This document shows positions 1-9,071 of a DNA stretch of 64,000 bases, piece by piece; the stretch's first letter is position 1, and each line of letters begins with the position of its first letter. The notes below the pieces were generated by a model, which saw only the letters and a program-made list of their open reading frames with translations, had not been told where the DNA came from and did not search any database. The stretch spans positions 4,154,001 to 4,218,000 of the forward strand of contig CM106585.1 in assembly GCA_048013815.1 (NCBI GenBank), read 5' to 3'. The stretch comes from Setoptus koraiensis (taxonomy: Eukaryota; Arthropoda). Position numbers and translations under genes: made by a program.

Positions 1-743
1 TTGGATTGAATATCGTTTGAGTTAGCCACGATAGCACATTCAAGTATGCCTTGACTAATATTTTTAAACTCATTGATATATGTTGAACAAATAAAATAGT
101 ATAATATATATAACTTGCCAAACAGCATATAAGTATAATAGTAAACGAAGGTAAGCATCATTGTTGAGATGCTATTGCCGATGACATGATTGCGACAAGA
201 AGCGTCATTTATATTATTATAAACAGACAGGCAATTGAGCCCTGCCATAGTTAAAATCATAGGCACTCTAACTATAGTGATAATCCTGCTGAAAAGCTTT
301 TCAGTTTTTTCTATGTAGAAAAGATTATTATGTTGCAAATTGTGACAAAAACTGTCTTGAATGGGTGTGGATTGCAATAAATAGAATGGCATGAGCCATT
401 CTGTTTTGTCGGTTTCAGTCCTTCCAATATAGAGAATATCTACTATTAAGAAAGTTAATGTTGCAGCGAGGATCATTATGTGCACGTACTCAGTGCCGTA
501 AATGCAATAATATTCCATGAACAAAAACTGATATGCATTTCCGCTCAGCACCTTGATCATAAACTTCAAATTACATTCCACTATAAACACCAGACAAATA
601 GCAATCAGAGCAATTTTATCATATGATTGAGGCAAAACTTGTTGGACATATTTGCTGTCTTCCGGTATAAATCTCATTGTCTGTAGTTCTGTGATGAACG
701 GGCTGTGTTTAATCAACGATTTAGCGCTGTTGCAGTGTGTCAT
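1..743 (-). CDS. Multipass membrane protein, possible chemoreceptor (3' partial)
   Basis: I read the minus strand codon by codon from the ATG at 743 and found no stop before the window edge, giving 247 codons; the C-terminus lies outside the window. The product is strongly hydrophobic, with roughly five or six membrane-length segments, for example IALIAICLVFIV (about residues 43-54), ILAATLTFLIVDILYIG, ITIVRVPMILTMAGLN and MMLTFVYYYTYMLFGKLYIL. The loops are short, with scattered K/R and C. This size and pattern suits an arthropod gustatory-receptor-like 7-TM protein, but the C-terminal TYhhhhhQF signature used to diagnose that family would be off the window, so the family is an inference. 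The reading frame just upstream is broken; see 775-1179. Base composition is AT-rich, like the conserved genes at 2.7-6.7 kb and unlike the region after 9 kb. An unrelated transporter-like protein remains possible. Confidence 0.6.
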   Translation of the reverse strand, partial: MTHCNSAKSLIKHSPFITELQTMRFIPEDSKYVQQVLPQSYDKIALIAICLVFIVECNLKFMIKVLSGNAYQFLFMEYYCIYGTEYVHIMILAATLTFLIVDILYIGRTETDKTEWLMPFYLLQSTPIQDSFCHNLQHNNLFYIEKTEKLFSRIITIVRVPMILTMAGLNCLSVYNNINDASCRNHVIGNSISTMMLTFVYYYTYMLFGKLYILYYFICSTYINEFKNISQGILECAIVANSNDIQS

Positions 744-774
744 GGTTGCTGAAGTTGCTGTCGACGATCTGATT

Positions 775-1179
775 CTATTTATTGCTTGTGGACATCTTCC
801 TGCGGATAATAGTGGCTACTATTGATAACAATATACCCGTGATCCAGTGATGATATTGGCAAAGACTGGCAATTTTTTTTTTCCATTCCATATCTCGAAA
901 GTTTGCACCCATTTTGATATTATCCACGAGTTGGCTCAAGTTGTTGTACGCATATTTTCCAGACATATGTCGCCATAAATAATTGATGCTGTCCGCACGA
1001 GCGGCGGCTGCTCGGAGTGTTGCAACTTGCTGAACTTGCCCGAGTGTCGAACATACGACGCAAACAGTTGTAACCTTATCCGGTGGGTAATTCCTGGTTC
1101 GGTGTGTTCGGTTCACTGTTGGCCAAAAAGGGTTGCCAGAGGTAAACACGGCGAGCGGAACTGCTGGTGAATCCATCAC
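775..1179 (-). CDS. Possible upstream exon of the left-edge membrane protein gene
   Basis: An open stretch of about 134 codons on the same strand as the 1-743 frame, but in a different frame, ending in TAG at 775. The first codon of the open frame is GTG and the next is ATG (1176). It includes a hydrophobic run near its end (WITGILLSIVATII). A weak GTATAT donor after the codons for WIT, spliced to the CAG just before the ATG at 743, would remove an intron of about 88 nt and join both frames (phase 1). If that splice is not used, the gene carries a frameshift and may be a pseudogene. The N-terminal part (residues 1-60) looks like ordinary unstructured sequence and may not be translated. I recognise no domain. 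Confidence 0.3.
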   Translation of the reverse strand: MMDSPAVPLAVFTSGNPFWPTVNRTHRTRNYPPDKVTTVCVVCSTLGQVQQVATLRAAAARADSINYLWRHMSGKYAYNNLSQLVDNIKMGANFRDMEWKKKIASLCQYHHWITGILLSIVATIIRRKMSTSNK

Positions 1180-2166
1180 ATTCTGATTATCACTGGTAAT
1201 TTATCGGTGATAATTACAACGACAATTGGGCAGTGATAATGTTAAATGACTTGATATCTCATCAGATAATTCGCCGGTAACTCGACACCGACACGATAGG
1301 CGCGCTACGCTCGGTCCGGCGGCAGGTGTCGCCCCGATCGAGTGTGACACCAGCAAGGCATGGGGCCGACAAATGAAATGATCGAACCACCGAGCACGAA
1401 TCGAACAATATCGCCAAGATCGCTTTGCACAGCAAACAGCAACAACAGATGGGGGCGCGAATTTGGGCCACGGCGAGCCCGCCCCCTGTCGCGATTGTTC
1501 GATTGGCAATTGGCGGCCACAGTTCGATCCGGTCACAGTTCGATCCGGCCACCATTCGATTTCGGTTCGGTGTTGCCGAAACAATGCAACACCAAATCGA
1601 ATCGACCAGCGTACACGCGGACCACAATTGAGCGTATAAGTGCGCCAATCTAACATGGCAATGCCATACGTTTAGGTTGTAACCATGCGTTGCAGGTTGA
1701 GCAGCGTAGACTCCGCCGCGTGTCTAATACCTACGTGCATGCGGCATAACTTGTGCCGTGTGTGTAAGCGAGATTGCATCGGACAATTGTGAGAGGCGCG
1801 CTAACGTTACAACTTGGGCGCGCTCCAGCTCCGGCGTTGTGTGTCGCGCGTTTGGGCGCCTTTTGCGCTTGAACTGTGACAGAACCGCGAGCCAGTCAGC
1901 GCCAGCACACTGACTCACTCTACACTCTGTTAAGTCTACACGCTGGCTGGCACGTACACACATACACACACGCAGCGCGAACAGACAAACGAACAGACGA
2001 ACGAACATTCGCATTTGCTGGCTCTGACGGCGCTCAGCTCATAAACATTTTTGTACGCACGCACACACGCACGGACACGGTGCGGCGCACAGAGACACAC
2101 ATGTGTGCGAATTGCAAGTGTGTGCACAGGAATGAGCCAGCCAGCCAGCCAGAGAGCGAACGGACA
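1180..2166. other. Noncoding interval before the assembly gap
   Basis: It is more GC-rich than its flanks. Short open frames occur on both strands at 1200-1660 but resemble no protein. A local duplication with CACAGTTCGATCCGG occurs at about 1518-1550, and CA-rich and CCAG-repeat sequence precedes the gap. No gene is supported. Confidence 0.5.
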
Positions 2167-2666
2167 NNNNNNNNNNNNNNNNNNNNNNNNNNNNNNNNNN
2201 NNNNNNNNNNNNNNNNNNNNNNNNNNNNNNNNNNNNNNNNNNNNNNNNNNNNNNNNNNNNNNNNNNNNNNNNNNNNNNNNNNNNNNNNNNNNNNNNNNNN
2301 NNNNNNNNNNNNNNNNNNNNNNNNNNNNNNNNNNNNNNNNNNNNNNNNNNNNNNNNNNNNNNNNNNNNNNNNNNNNNNNNNNNNNNNNNNNNNNNNNNNN
2401 NNNNNNNNNNNNNNNNNNNNNNNNNNNNNNNNNNNNNNNNNNNNNNNNNNNNNNNNNNNNNNNNNNNNNNNNNNNNNNNNNNNNNNNNNNNNNNNNNNNN
2501 NNNNNNNNNNNNNNNNNNNNNNNNNNNNNNNNNNNNNNNNNNNNNNNNNNNNNNNNNNNNNNNNNNNNNNNNNNNNNNNNNNNNNNNNNNNNNNNNNNNN
2601 NNNNNNNNNNNNNNNNNNNNNNNNNNNNNNNNNNNNNNNNNNNNNNNNNNNNNNNNNNNNNNNNNN
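2167..2666. other. Assembly gap (500 N)
   Basis: Exactly 500 consecutive N. A round number usually marks a scaffold join of unknown true length. It removes the upstream exons of TTC7, so the order and orientation of everything to its left relative to the right are not proven by this sequence. Confidence 0.99.
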
Positions 2667-3977
2667 CTCTTCAAGTATTTAGGGAATGCATGCGTATCGA
2701 TCCTGATAATCCGATACCTGCCATGTTAGCTGCAAAATTAGTTATTGAGGATCTAAATGAACCAGACGAGGCTTTAGAACTGTCTTTGGAGGCAATTCAG
2801 CGGTGCAAAACGAATGTCAGATTCAAAAACATTGATCATATATTATCAAAATGTTACCTGCTAACCAGCATTATGAATGCTTGCATCTATGAACGTGAAC
2901 CAGAATCTATTAGGAAACTCAAGTTGGAGCACATACAAAACAGTTTTCATTATTTAGAACTAGCGATCAAATTGAATCCCGATGATTATCTCACTAACTT
3001 CCATTTAGCCCTGCACAAGGCACACAAACGCTCCATCAAATCAGCAATAGACTATTCAAGGAAAGCTCTTGATATAAACCCTCACCATGTGCCATCTATT
3101 CGTTTATTACTTTTATGTTTATCCGCTATGAAATTAAATGCGGATGCTCTTGCTTTATGTCAGTCCGCCTTGCAGGAATTTCAAGATGATTTATCATTGT
3201 TATATATAAAGTGCAATTTAGAACAAATACTAGGAGAGAACAAAGGTTATCACTCAGCTTTGAACACTGCCAAGCTCATTTTAAGATGTATTAGACATAC
3301 AAATCTAGAAACTAACGAAACAACAACTCCGCCAGATGCCACCAATACACAACAAAATTCTCAAATAACTGGCATGTTTGCTCCTACCTCAGGAGATTTT
3401 AGTGAATTCTACACTAAAGAACTCAATATTTGGCTACTAATATCAGAGATTTTTATAAAAATGGAACTGGTAAGTTTATAAAAACATCAATTAAACTTAT
3501 CATCTTGATTGATCTATTCTACTGATTCTAATCCATAATACACAATACTACCTATCTCCTACATAGATAAATGATGCCGAATCTTGCATTGTTGAATGCA
3601 TGAACCAAGTCAATGGTGCTTTATCTTATCATATCATGTTCGTTAGGGGTCTAATTTACAAGGCCAAAGGAAACCTCCACGAAGCTAAAAGCTACTTCCA
3701 GAGTGTGATAGCTATACATCCCAAACACGCCAGAGCCTTGCAGCAATTAGCTCACATGTACTATCTACTTGGTAATCAATCTACTGCTGAGAAATTCCTT
3801 AAAGACTCTTTAGATGTTGACGAAAGTCTACATGAAACTTGGTACTATCTGGGTCTTGTACTGATGGAAGTGGGACAAGCCACTAAAGCGAGTGATTGCG
3901 TAAAGAAAGCCATCGAATTAGAATCTACATCGCCAGTCATTCCATTCTCTTCCATATCGCGAATTGTGTTAGATTGA
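2667..3977 (+). CDS. TTC7: Tetratricopeptide repeat protein 7 (C-terminal two exons)
   Basis: TTC7 is the TPR scaffold that, with EFR3 and FAM126, brings PI4-kinase III alpha to the plasma membrane to make PI4P. Two exons are visible: about 2669-3469 and 3567-3977, joined in phase 0 across a 97-bp intron with a perfect GTAAGT donor (3470) and a CATAG acceptor. The frame enters from the gap, so probably more than half of the roughly 800-residue family length is missing. TPR-type helices repeat through the sequence (FRECMRIDPDNPIPAMLAAK, YLELAIKLNPDDYLTNFHLA, YSRKALDINPHHVPSIRLLL, YFQSVIAIHPKHARALQQLA, FLKDSLDVDESLHETWYYLG). The end, ELESTSPVIPFSSISRIVLD, matches the conserved TTC7 tail ('LEASSPAVPF..IPRVL' type). 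A T/Q-rich linker near 3320-3370 corresponds to the variable loop of the family. The stop codon TGA is at 3975. Its 3' end faces PPP1R11. Confidence 0.9.
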
Positions 3978-4030
3978 AAAATTTCTTATAGACGTTTTAT
4001 GATATAATCTCACTAGTTTAACTAGCTTAT

Positions 4031-4036
4031 AATAAA
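4031..4036 (+). terminator. Poly(A) signal of TTC7
   Basis: AATAAA, 54 nt after the TTC7 stop codon, in AT-rich sequence. Position and context fit a 3' end signal. Confidence 0.6.
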
Positions 4037-4133
4037 TTGAACTTGTTTGTTGACAAATTAGATGAAATATTATATACAATTATACTGTGTGGAAAGCTGA
4101 CATTATATATAAGTTCATAAAGGTAATTTGTAT

Positions 4134-4415
4134 TTATTTTTGTTTACTTTTGACATGGCCCCGACAATGATCACAATCCTCGCTTTCCGAATCGCTGGAC
4201 GATTCATCGAATGCGTGAGGCTTCTCATATATGCAACAACACTTTGAAGATTTCTTGTTCATACCTTCATTATCAACTGTATCTGTAGTCCAATTAACTG
4301 TTTTATTCTTTTTGGTTTTCTTCAAACGAACTGTCGTTGTAGTTGGCTGCTGGTTGCTTGTTTGACTCGACTCTGCTTGTGTCTGAGTTACTACTTTGGT
4401 GACAGTAGATGACAT
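4134..4415 (-). CDS. PPP1R11: PPP1R11 / protein phosphatase 1 inhibitor-3 homologue
   Basis: 93 residues, single exon. PPP1R11 (inhibitor-3) inhibits protein phosphatase 1 and has been described as an E3 ubiquitin ligase. The diagnostic core is present: [20 protein letters not shown] followed by [17 protein letters not shown], matching the family core '[26 protein letters not shown]'. The PP1-docking position upstream ([11 protein letters not shown]) has the expected basic residues before V-x-W. The C-terminal acidic stretch ends in [13 protein letters not shown], keeping the second Cys/His group. It is shorter than the human protein (about 126) because the proline-rich tail is absent. The start is the ATG at 4415, the first in frame before the conserved T/S-rich N-terminus. 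An AATAAA overlaps the stop codon (minus strand, 4133-4138), so the 3' UTR may be very short. It is convergent with TTC7 and divergent from the ZNF830-like gene. Confidence 0.93.
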   Translation of the reverse strand: MSSTVTKVVTQTQAESSQTSNQQPTTTTVRLKKTKKNKTVNWTTDTVDNEGMNKKSSKCCCIYEKPHAFDESSSDSESEDCDHCRGHVKSKQK

Positions 4416-4714
4416 CCTGACAATGTTAGTTTTCTGTTTTTTTTTCGAGCTTTCCTCCTAATTAGTTTTTTTTCATAATCATAATGAAACCATCTGAGTT
4501 TGCGACAATGTAATTATGTTTTCTACTAAACATCGTTGTTTATATATTTTTTATTCATTCAACACAGCACGTAAGAAGCCGTGGCTGCCTCTCTCTTCTT
4601 CTTTTTCAGCTATTGTTGTTTATTGTTGATCAGCTGTTTTGATGCAGTCTATTGGGATCTCTTACAAATACAGGATCTCGTTTAATTTAAAACTTTCAAT
4701 ATTGCTGTACCATA
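4416..4714. promoter_or_regulatory. Shared promoter interval between PPP1R11 and the ZNF830-like gene
   Basis: The 299 bp between two divergent start codons must hold both 5' UTRs and promoters. It is AT-rich, with T runs at about 4435-4475, a TATATATTTTTTATT stretch at about 4540 and a CTCTCTTCTTC run at about 4590. I cannot place a transcription start for either gene. This is inference from gene orientation. Confidence 0.5.
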
Positions 4715-5137
4715 ATGGCCTCTAATAGCAATAAAAGGCCTAAACTGGACAATTCGAAAGTCCCGAGTGACTTCTTTGACACCGCCAAAGAGGATCTCCG
4801 GAAAAAGGAGCTGGAAAGAGAGGTAGAATTGTTCAAGAAACAATTGGAGGCTCTGTCTGCGGCCAATGAGGAGACCCTGAACAAAGAGATGGAGAAGATC
4901 CAAGAGTCACGAAATCTCGACGAGCTAGATGACCAAATGAACCGCCTGCAGAAAGTCGTGGAGATTGAAAGGAAAGCGGAGAAATGCATTCAAGAGTTGA
5001 ATACTAAAAGAAATGATAAAGACAACGCTGCTGACAAGAATTCAATTGTTGATGAAGAATATAGCGACGATGAGGACAGCGATGATTTATTTAATGATTG
5101 GCGATCGAGGAATGCTATGTCTAAAATACCTAGATGA
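4715..5137 (+). CDS. ZNF830: ZNF830-like protein, C-terminal domain only
   Basis: 140 residues. ZNF830 (CCDC16) is a nuclear, spliceosome-associated zinc-finger protein of about 370 residues with an N-terminal C2H2 finger and a conserved C-terminal coiled-coil/acidic domain. Visible here are the conserved entry motif (LDNSKVPSDFFD), a charged coiled coil (about residues 24-110, with KELEREVELFKKQLEAL and RNLDELDDQMNRLQ), an acidic stretch (EEYSDDEDSDD), and the family C-terminal signature LFNDWRSRNAM. The zinc finger is missing: the ATG lies only a few residues before the C-terminal domain, and no upstream exon with a C2H2 pattern can be seen in the 299 bp before it. Either the gene is truly short in this lineage, or an N-terminal part lies elsewhere. 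It is convergent with the 440-aa gene; the two stop codons are 228 bp apart. Confidence 0.75.
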   Translation: MASNSNKRPKLDNSKVPSDFFDTAKEDLRKKELEREVELFKKQLEALSAANEETLNKEMEKIQESRNLDELDDQMNRLQKVVEIERKAEKCIQELNTKRNDKDNAADKNSIVDEEYSDDEDSDDLFNDWRSRNAMSKIPR

Positions 5138-5206
5138 ATTTATTTGATTCAGTGTAAGTGTAATTTTGGGGTGGATTTGATGTTCACTTGAGATCTTTTG
5201 CACATG

Positions 5207-5212
5207 AATAAA
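5207..5212 (+). terminator. Poly(A) signal of the ZNF830-like gene
   Basis: AATAAA, 70 nt after the stop codon, followed by T-rich sequence. Confidence 0.65.
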
Positions 5213-5364
5213 GTTTTGTATTTTCTGTTACTTTTTCAAAGGCAATTGCAACTGTCTAGGTAATTATTGTTTTGTCGTTTCCCTTTTTTCTTGTTTCTTC
5301 TTGGCACGTTTCATGATTGCTCGGAATGGTGGGAATACCTTCACATCTACTCTATGCGAGCTAT

Positions 5365-6687
5365 TCAATTTCTTATACCAGAGGCAATCTGCGTTAAAGC
5401 TCTGAAATCCACATTGGGATCATTCAACGCAAATCTGAGAGCTCGATCCGTTAACTCACTGTACTGTTCAATGGTTGATCCAACTAATTCTCGAACTGGA
5501 CGAAAATATTGATAATTTATCTCCTTGGACAGAGGCAAAATTAAGATTGAAGCCTTTTTTATCACATTTATTGCCGTCAGATTAAGTGGACGGAGCTTAA
5601 GGTGGGCCAGTTGATCTTCCGAATACATCATGGTTATAGCTTCAATTCCAAAGTGAATATTACATAAATCGGCAAGGCTTTCGAATCTGGCATTAGCAGT
5701 GTTTTTAAGATCCTTCAGTCGGACACGGTAGTTCCTTTGTTGCAAAGAAGTCATTGTGGTGAGTTGGTGTCTCAATGCTACATGCGCGCAGTTCACGTCA
5801 AATACACGATCAATATTGAAGATGATTTTGTAATGGTGTCGGAAAGCATCAGAGAGTTGTAATAAATTTGTTGTGTGCAGACGGAAATATTTCTTCTTCA
5901 CGATGTCTTTTAAAATATGAATATTTGTAACAGTAGGTGGCATGGCAAATATTTTCTCTGTTGTGGTCAAAACAATCATGTAGATTTCATCGAATCGGCT
6001 CAATCTTTTTGCAATCGCTGTGAGTCCAATGTTATCGCTGTGCTCTTTAAGGTGGTTCATTACATAATTGTAGTCCGTGTTGACACTTTTATCTATCAGT
6101 TCTACTTCTTGGTCTTGCTTTATCCATTCTAGCACTTGGTTTGGCATCCATGGCTCTTCATCAATGCAATTCTCCAACAATATGTTCTCAGCCGTTACGT
6201 ATGTAGATTTTGGCTTACCTCCCATGGCGTCGATGACACACTTCTTGAATTTTTCATCCGCCAATCCTCTAAGAATCTCTGTATCGATATTTGGATTGTC
6301 AAATCCGCTGTCGGAGGAGCTTGATTCTCCATCTTTATCTTCTGTCATTTGTTCCTGCTCGATTGGGCTATTGACCTCTTCTCTCTGTGCCAAGTCCTGT
6401 TGTACCAAAGATATTGTTGCCAATTCTAGCTTCTCTGCTGGTTGTTCTTGCTCGATGGGATAATTGGCCTCTGTTGTTGGTGTCATGTCTTGTCGTTCCG
6501 ATGATATTGTTGCCAATTCTGGCCTCTCTGCTGGTTGCCCTAGCTCGATTGGGCTGACTGCCCGTGTCTCCGGATCGACTTCATCATTCTCCGGTGTTGG
6601 TTCTACCAATTGTGCCTTCTCCAGTTGGCGTGACAAAATGGCAAGAATGCGGCCTCCGCGTCCTCCTCGCATAGGTCGATCGCTCAT
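5365..6687 (-). CDS. Uncharacterised 440-aa protein with RGG start and acidic repeats
   Basis: A single open reading frame with ATG at 6687 and a non-repetitive, protein-like second half, so I take it as a real gene; I do not recognise the family. Residues 1-13 carry an RGG-type motif (RPMRGGRGGR). Residues about 45-112 hold two full copies and one partial copy of a repeat of about 31 residues (SPIELGQPAERPELATISSE, then YPIEQEQPAEKLELATISLV, then SPIEQEQMTED). An S/D-rich linker (DGESSSSDSGFDNPNID) follows. Residues about 140-440 look folded, mixed alpha/beta, with no signal peptide or membrane helix. The 3' end contains a donor-like GGTATAAG just before the stop, so a further exon is possible. 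A minus-strand AATAAA at 5139-5144 lies beyond the convergent ZNF830-like stop, which would make the two transcripts overlap. The RGG motif and acidic linker fit an RNA-associated protein, but this is only a suggestion. Confidence 0.75.
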   Translation of the reverse strand: MSDRPMRGGRGGRILAILSRQLEKAQLVEPTPENDEVDPETRAVSPIELGQPAERPELATISSERQDMTPTTEANYPIEQEQPAEKLELATISLVQQDLAQREEVNSPIEQEQMTEDKDGESSSSDSGFDNPNIDTEILRGLADEKFKKCVIDAMGGKPKSTYVTAENILLENCIDEEPWMPNQVLEWIKQDQEVELIDKSVNTDYNYVMNHLKEHSDNIGLTAIAKRLSRFDEIYMIVLTTTEKIFAMPPTVTNIHILKDIVKKKYFRLHTTNLLQLSDAFRHHYKIIFNIDRVFDVNCAHVALRHQLTTMTSLQQRNYRVRLKDLKNTANARFESLADLCNIHFGIEAITMMYSEDQLAHLKLRPLNLTAINVIKKASILILPLSKEINYQYFRPVRELVGSTIEQYSELTDRALRFALNDPNVDFRALTQIASGIRN

Positions 6688-8185
6688 AATTGATTGTGGT
6701 CAGGTGCTATTTGTTAAATGTTGTCCTTCAATATGGTTGCTGCTGCTATTAAATATAATATTTGCTATTTAATAGAATATTTTATGTTTCATTTATTTAT
6801 CTAAAAATAAATAAATGAGGATCTATATATATTTCAAATGAATAAATGAATATTTAAATATGCATCCGCTATATTTACGGACAGGTAATTGAGAAAATGT
6901 ATTTCATTGTTTCCATTGTGATGTGGAGACACCTGATAACACCCAGTGCCTTTACCTTGCGCAGAACCGAGCGCAATATTCAAACTTCTCAGAGGGTCAT
7001 GCGATTGATCATTTCTGTGCGCATCCAGGGGGAAAGAACTGGAACCCCTTTGAATGGGAGATCTCGTGTAAAGATAGCTCGGATTAGGTAGAGCAATCGT
7101 GGTTATATCCGGTCGGAGACGCATTTCAATGCCTCACAAGAGTAAGCCTAGATGCCTCTAGAAATCGAGCTTTCGTGCAAGACATGTTACATAAGAACGT
7201 GAGCAATATCGTCACATTTTGTCGCCAACGTCAGAGCACATTTGCAACTTGTTGCACACTTGTTGCTTCGATTCCATCGACGAACCAACAACTTGTAAGT
7301 CAGACCATCGGTTGTAACTGGACCATACAGTTATAGTCGGACAAATTACATAATAGATCAACAAGCGAGCAAGTACACTGATAACTTATCAGTGATAAGA
7401 CACACTGATTAACGACAAAAGATTTATTGATATTTTTACTATACGTTTATTATTGATGATTAAAAAATGTACATTTCTAAAAAGATTTGGCCGAGTTATA
7501 TTGTGCTTCATTAATTCACTAATGCACTATCAACATTGAGAATTGGATAGAGAGTCGTTATTGTTGTCGTTGTTGTTGGTCGTTGTCTCATAGAAATAAA
7601 TGAAGATTTGAAAATTTACACTTGCTTACATTACATTACATTAGAAAAAGAAAACATTACACTTTAAATTACATTTCATTTAGGCGTCATTATGTATGCA
7701 GTATATAATACATACATTTAGCTTGTTAGAATCTCATAATAACCATGTATACCATTCGATACAATTGTTGTTCGTTCATTATCGTGTCGCACATTTAGCC
7801 ATATTTACATCCATATTTATTAAGCATGGTCCATTATCATTCTACATCTATATGTATATAATCACTAGTTTATGTAGTCGGTATGAAATGTGTTTAGTTT
7901 TATCGTTTCTGCTAACAATTATTCAAATATTGACTCAATTCAACCCAATGCTAGTCTGTTTCTGGTGTCCTTGAACGCATATTTGTTTGTGTGTCTACGG
8001 CTATTTATAATTCAAATAATAATACATTCATAGAGTGAATGTTGTTGTTCTGATACTTCATTGAGCAAAACCTTATTGTGTGTCCATTGTGTGTAGTTTT
8101 GTGTTTAATTTAATATCCTTCTAATATCTACAAATCTAATCTCTATCATCTAGTTTGTTTGGTCAATGGATGGGGCAGTTGATTG
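6688..8185. other. AT-rich interval: upstream of the 440-aa gene, 3' region of the giant gene
   Basis: No convincing gene. Opposing short open frames at 6834-7124 (minus) and 6897-7091 (plus) stand out by composition but do not splice to a neighbour in frame. From about 7400 the sequence is AT-rich, with several minus-strand AATAAA words (for example near 7422 and 7448) suitable as poly(A) signals of the giant minus-strand gene. Confidence 0.5.
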
Positions 8186-8221
8186 TTACTTGTATTGGGC
8201 CTGTTGTAGTTGCCAGTTATC
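8186..8221 (-). CDS. Candidate last coding exon of the giant gene (11 codons)
   Basis: After the exon E donor (phase 0), the minus strand offers an acceptor AACAG at 8226-8222, with a branch-point-like CTAAT about 20 nt upstream. It is followed by an in-frame DNWQLQQAQYK and a TAA at 8188-8186. There is no pyrimidine tract. It is offered only because exon E ends in a perfect donor and must continue somewhere. Confidence 0.25.
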   Translation of the reverse strand, partial: DNWQLQQAQYK

Positions 8222-8404
8222 CTGTTCTTTTATTCGATTAGTTATTTGTTCGGGGTGCATTGATTGATTGATTGGTTTGTTGATTATTGATTTTAAACTG
8301 ATCATTATCACAATTCACAGTGGAATAGAATGAGCGAGCGAGCGATATATCGCCAACCATTCAAATTATCCATTGCAATTATCTTTGTTAACGTGTTGAT
8401 GTTG

Positions 8405-8535
8405 GTCGTTGAGAGTAGTAGCAGTAGTAGTAGTAGTGGTATTAAATAGTTGAATAATTTTAATAATAATAATAGTGGTCGTAGTAGTAGGGGTGGTAGT
8501 AGTAATTGTAGCAGTAATAACGATAATAGTTAATG
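8405..8535. repeat. TAG/TAA trinucleotide-rich block
   Basis: Imperfect AGTAGT/AATAAT microsatellite in the probable last intron or 3' UTR of the giant gene. The threonine-rich minus-strand open frame here is a product of the repeat. Confidence 0.7.
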
Positions 8536-8843
8536 TGTTTGATGATAGTGTCAGCCACAATTCAAGGCGCTGTTTGCACCGCTTTGAATGGGATGATTCA
8601 CACACTTAATTGCTTGTTTATTGCTCGATTACTTGCTATTAGTTGACTACTTTAGTTACTACCACATATACACCTGTTGTAAAGTAAACAATTATGATAA
8701 ATAATTGGGATAATAACATGGGCAAATAATAAAATTAGTTAAAGTGTGCATTAATAGATGAATCAAAGAGATAATCAAGTCAATGGCAGCGCCCAAACTG
8801 GCCTCGTAGTTCGAACTGGCCATAATTGGTGCAAAACACTTAC

Positions 8844-9071
8844 CTGTCCTCTGTGGACTGCATAGTTAACTTGATTGTGCCTAGCACGCGGTATGACTAT
8901 CTGAGGTGGTATGGAACTACTATAGGCACCAAGGGCGCTAGGGGCACCGGTTGAGGCATTTCCGGGCATGTGAGCATGTAGGTTGCTGTGTGATACAAGA
9001 TCGCCATTTGGTCCCATGTGATTCCTGTTCATTTGTCTGGGCGACGACTCATTACTAGTGGACGGGTCGGA
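8844..9071 (-). CDS. Giant gene exon E (cytoplasmic tail)
   Basis: 228 nt, 76 codons, phase 0 at both ends. The acceptor is CCCGAACAG, followed by SDPSTSNESSPRQMNRN; the donor CAG|GTAAGT is perfect. It encodes a hydrophilic N/H/S/P-rich tail, with IPPQIVIPRARHNQVNY near the end. No kinase, SH2 or PDZ module is seen. Confidence 0.75.

Noticed and set aside
2051-3481. 476-residue open frame running through the N gap
   Set aside because: The N block is translated as X; the part before the gap is unrelated low-complexity sequence. Only the part after 2667 is TTC7.
6834-7124. Minus-strand open frame of 96 codons with a donor-like GTAAAG, opposed by a 64-codon plus frame
   Set aside because: Composition looks coding-like, but I tested splicing to the 440-aa gene (all nearby acceptors give stops) and to exon E (phase does not fit). 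No homology recognised.
8366-8605. Threonine-rich minus-strand open frame
   Set aside because: Made by a TAG/TAA microsatellite; no splice site links it in frame to exon E.
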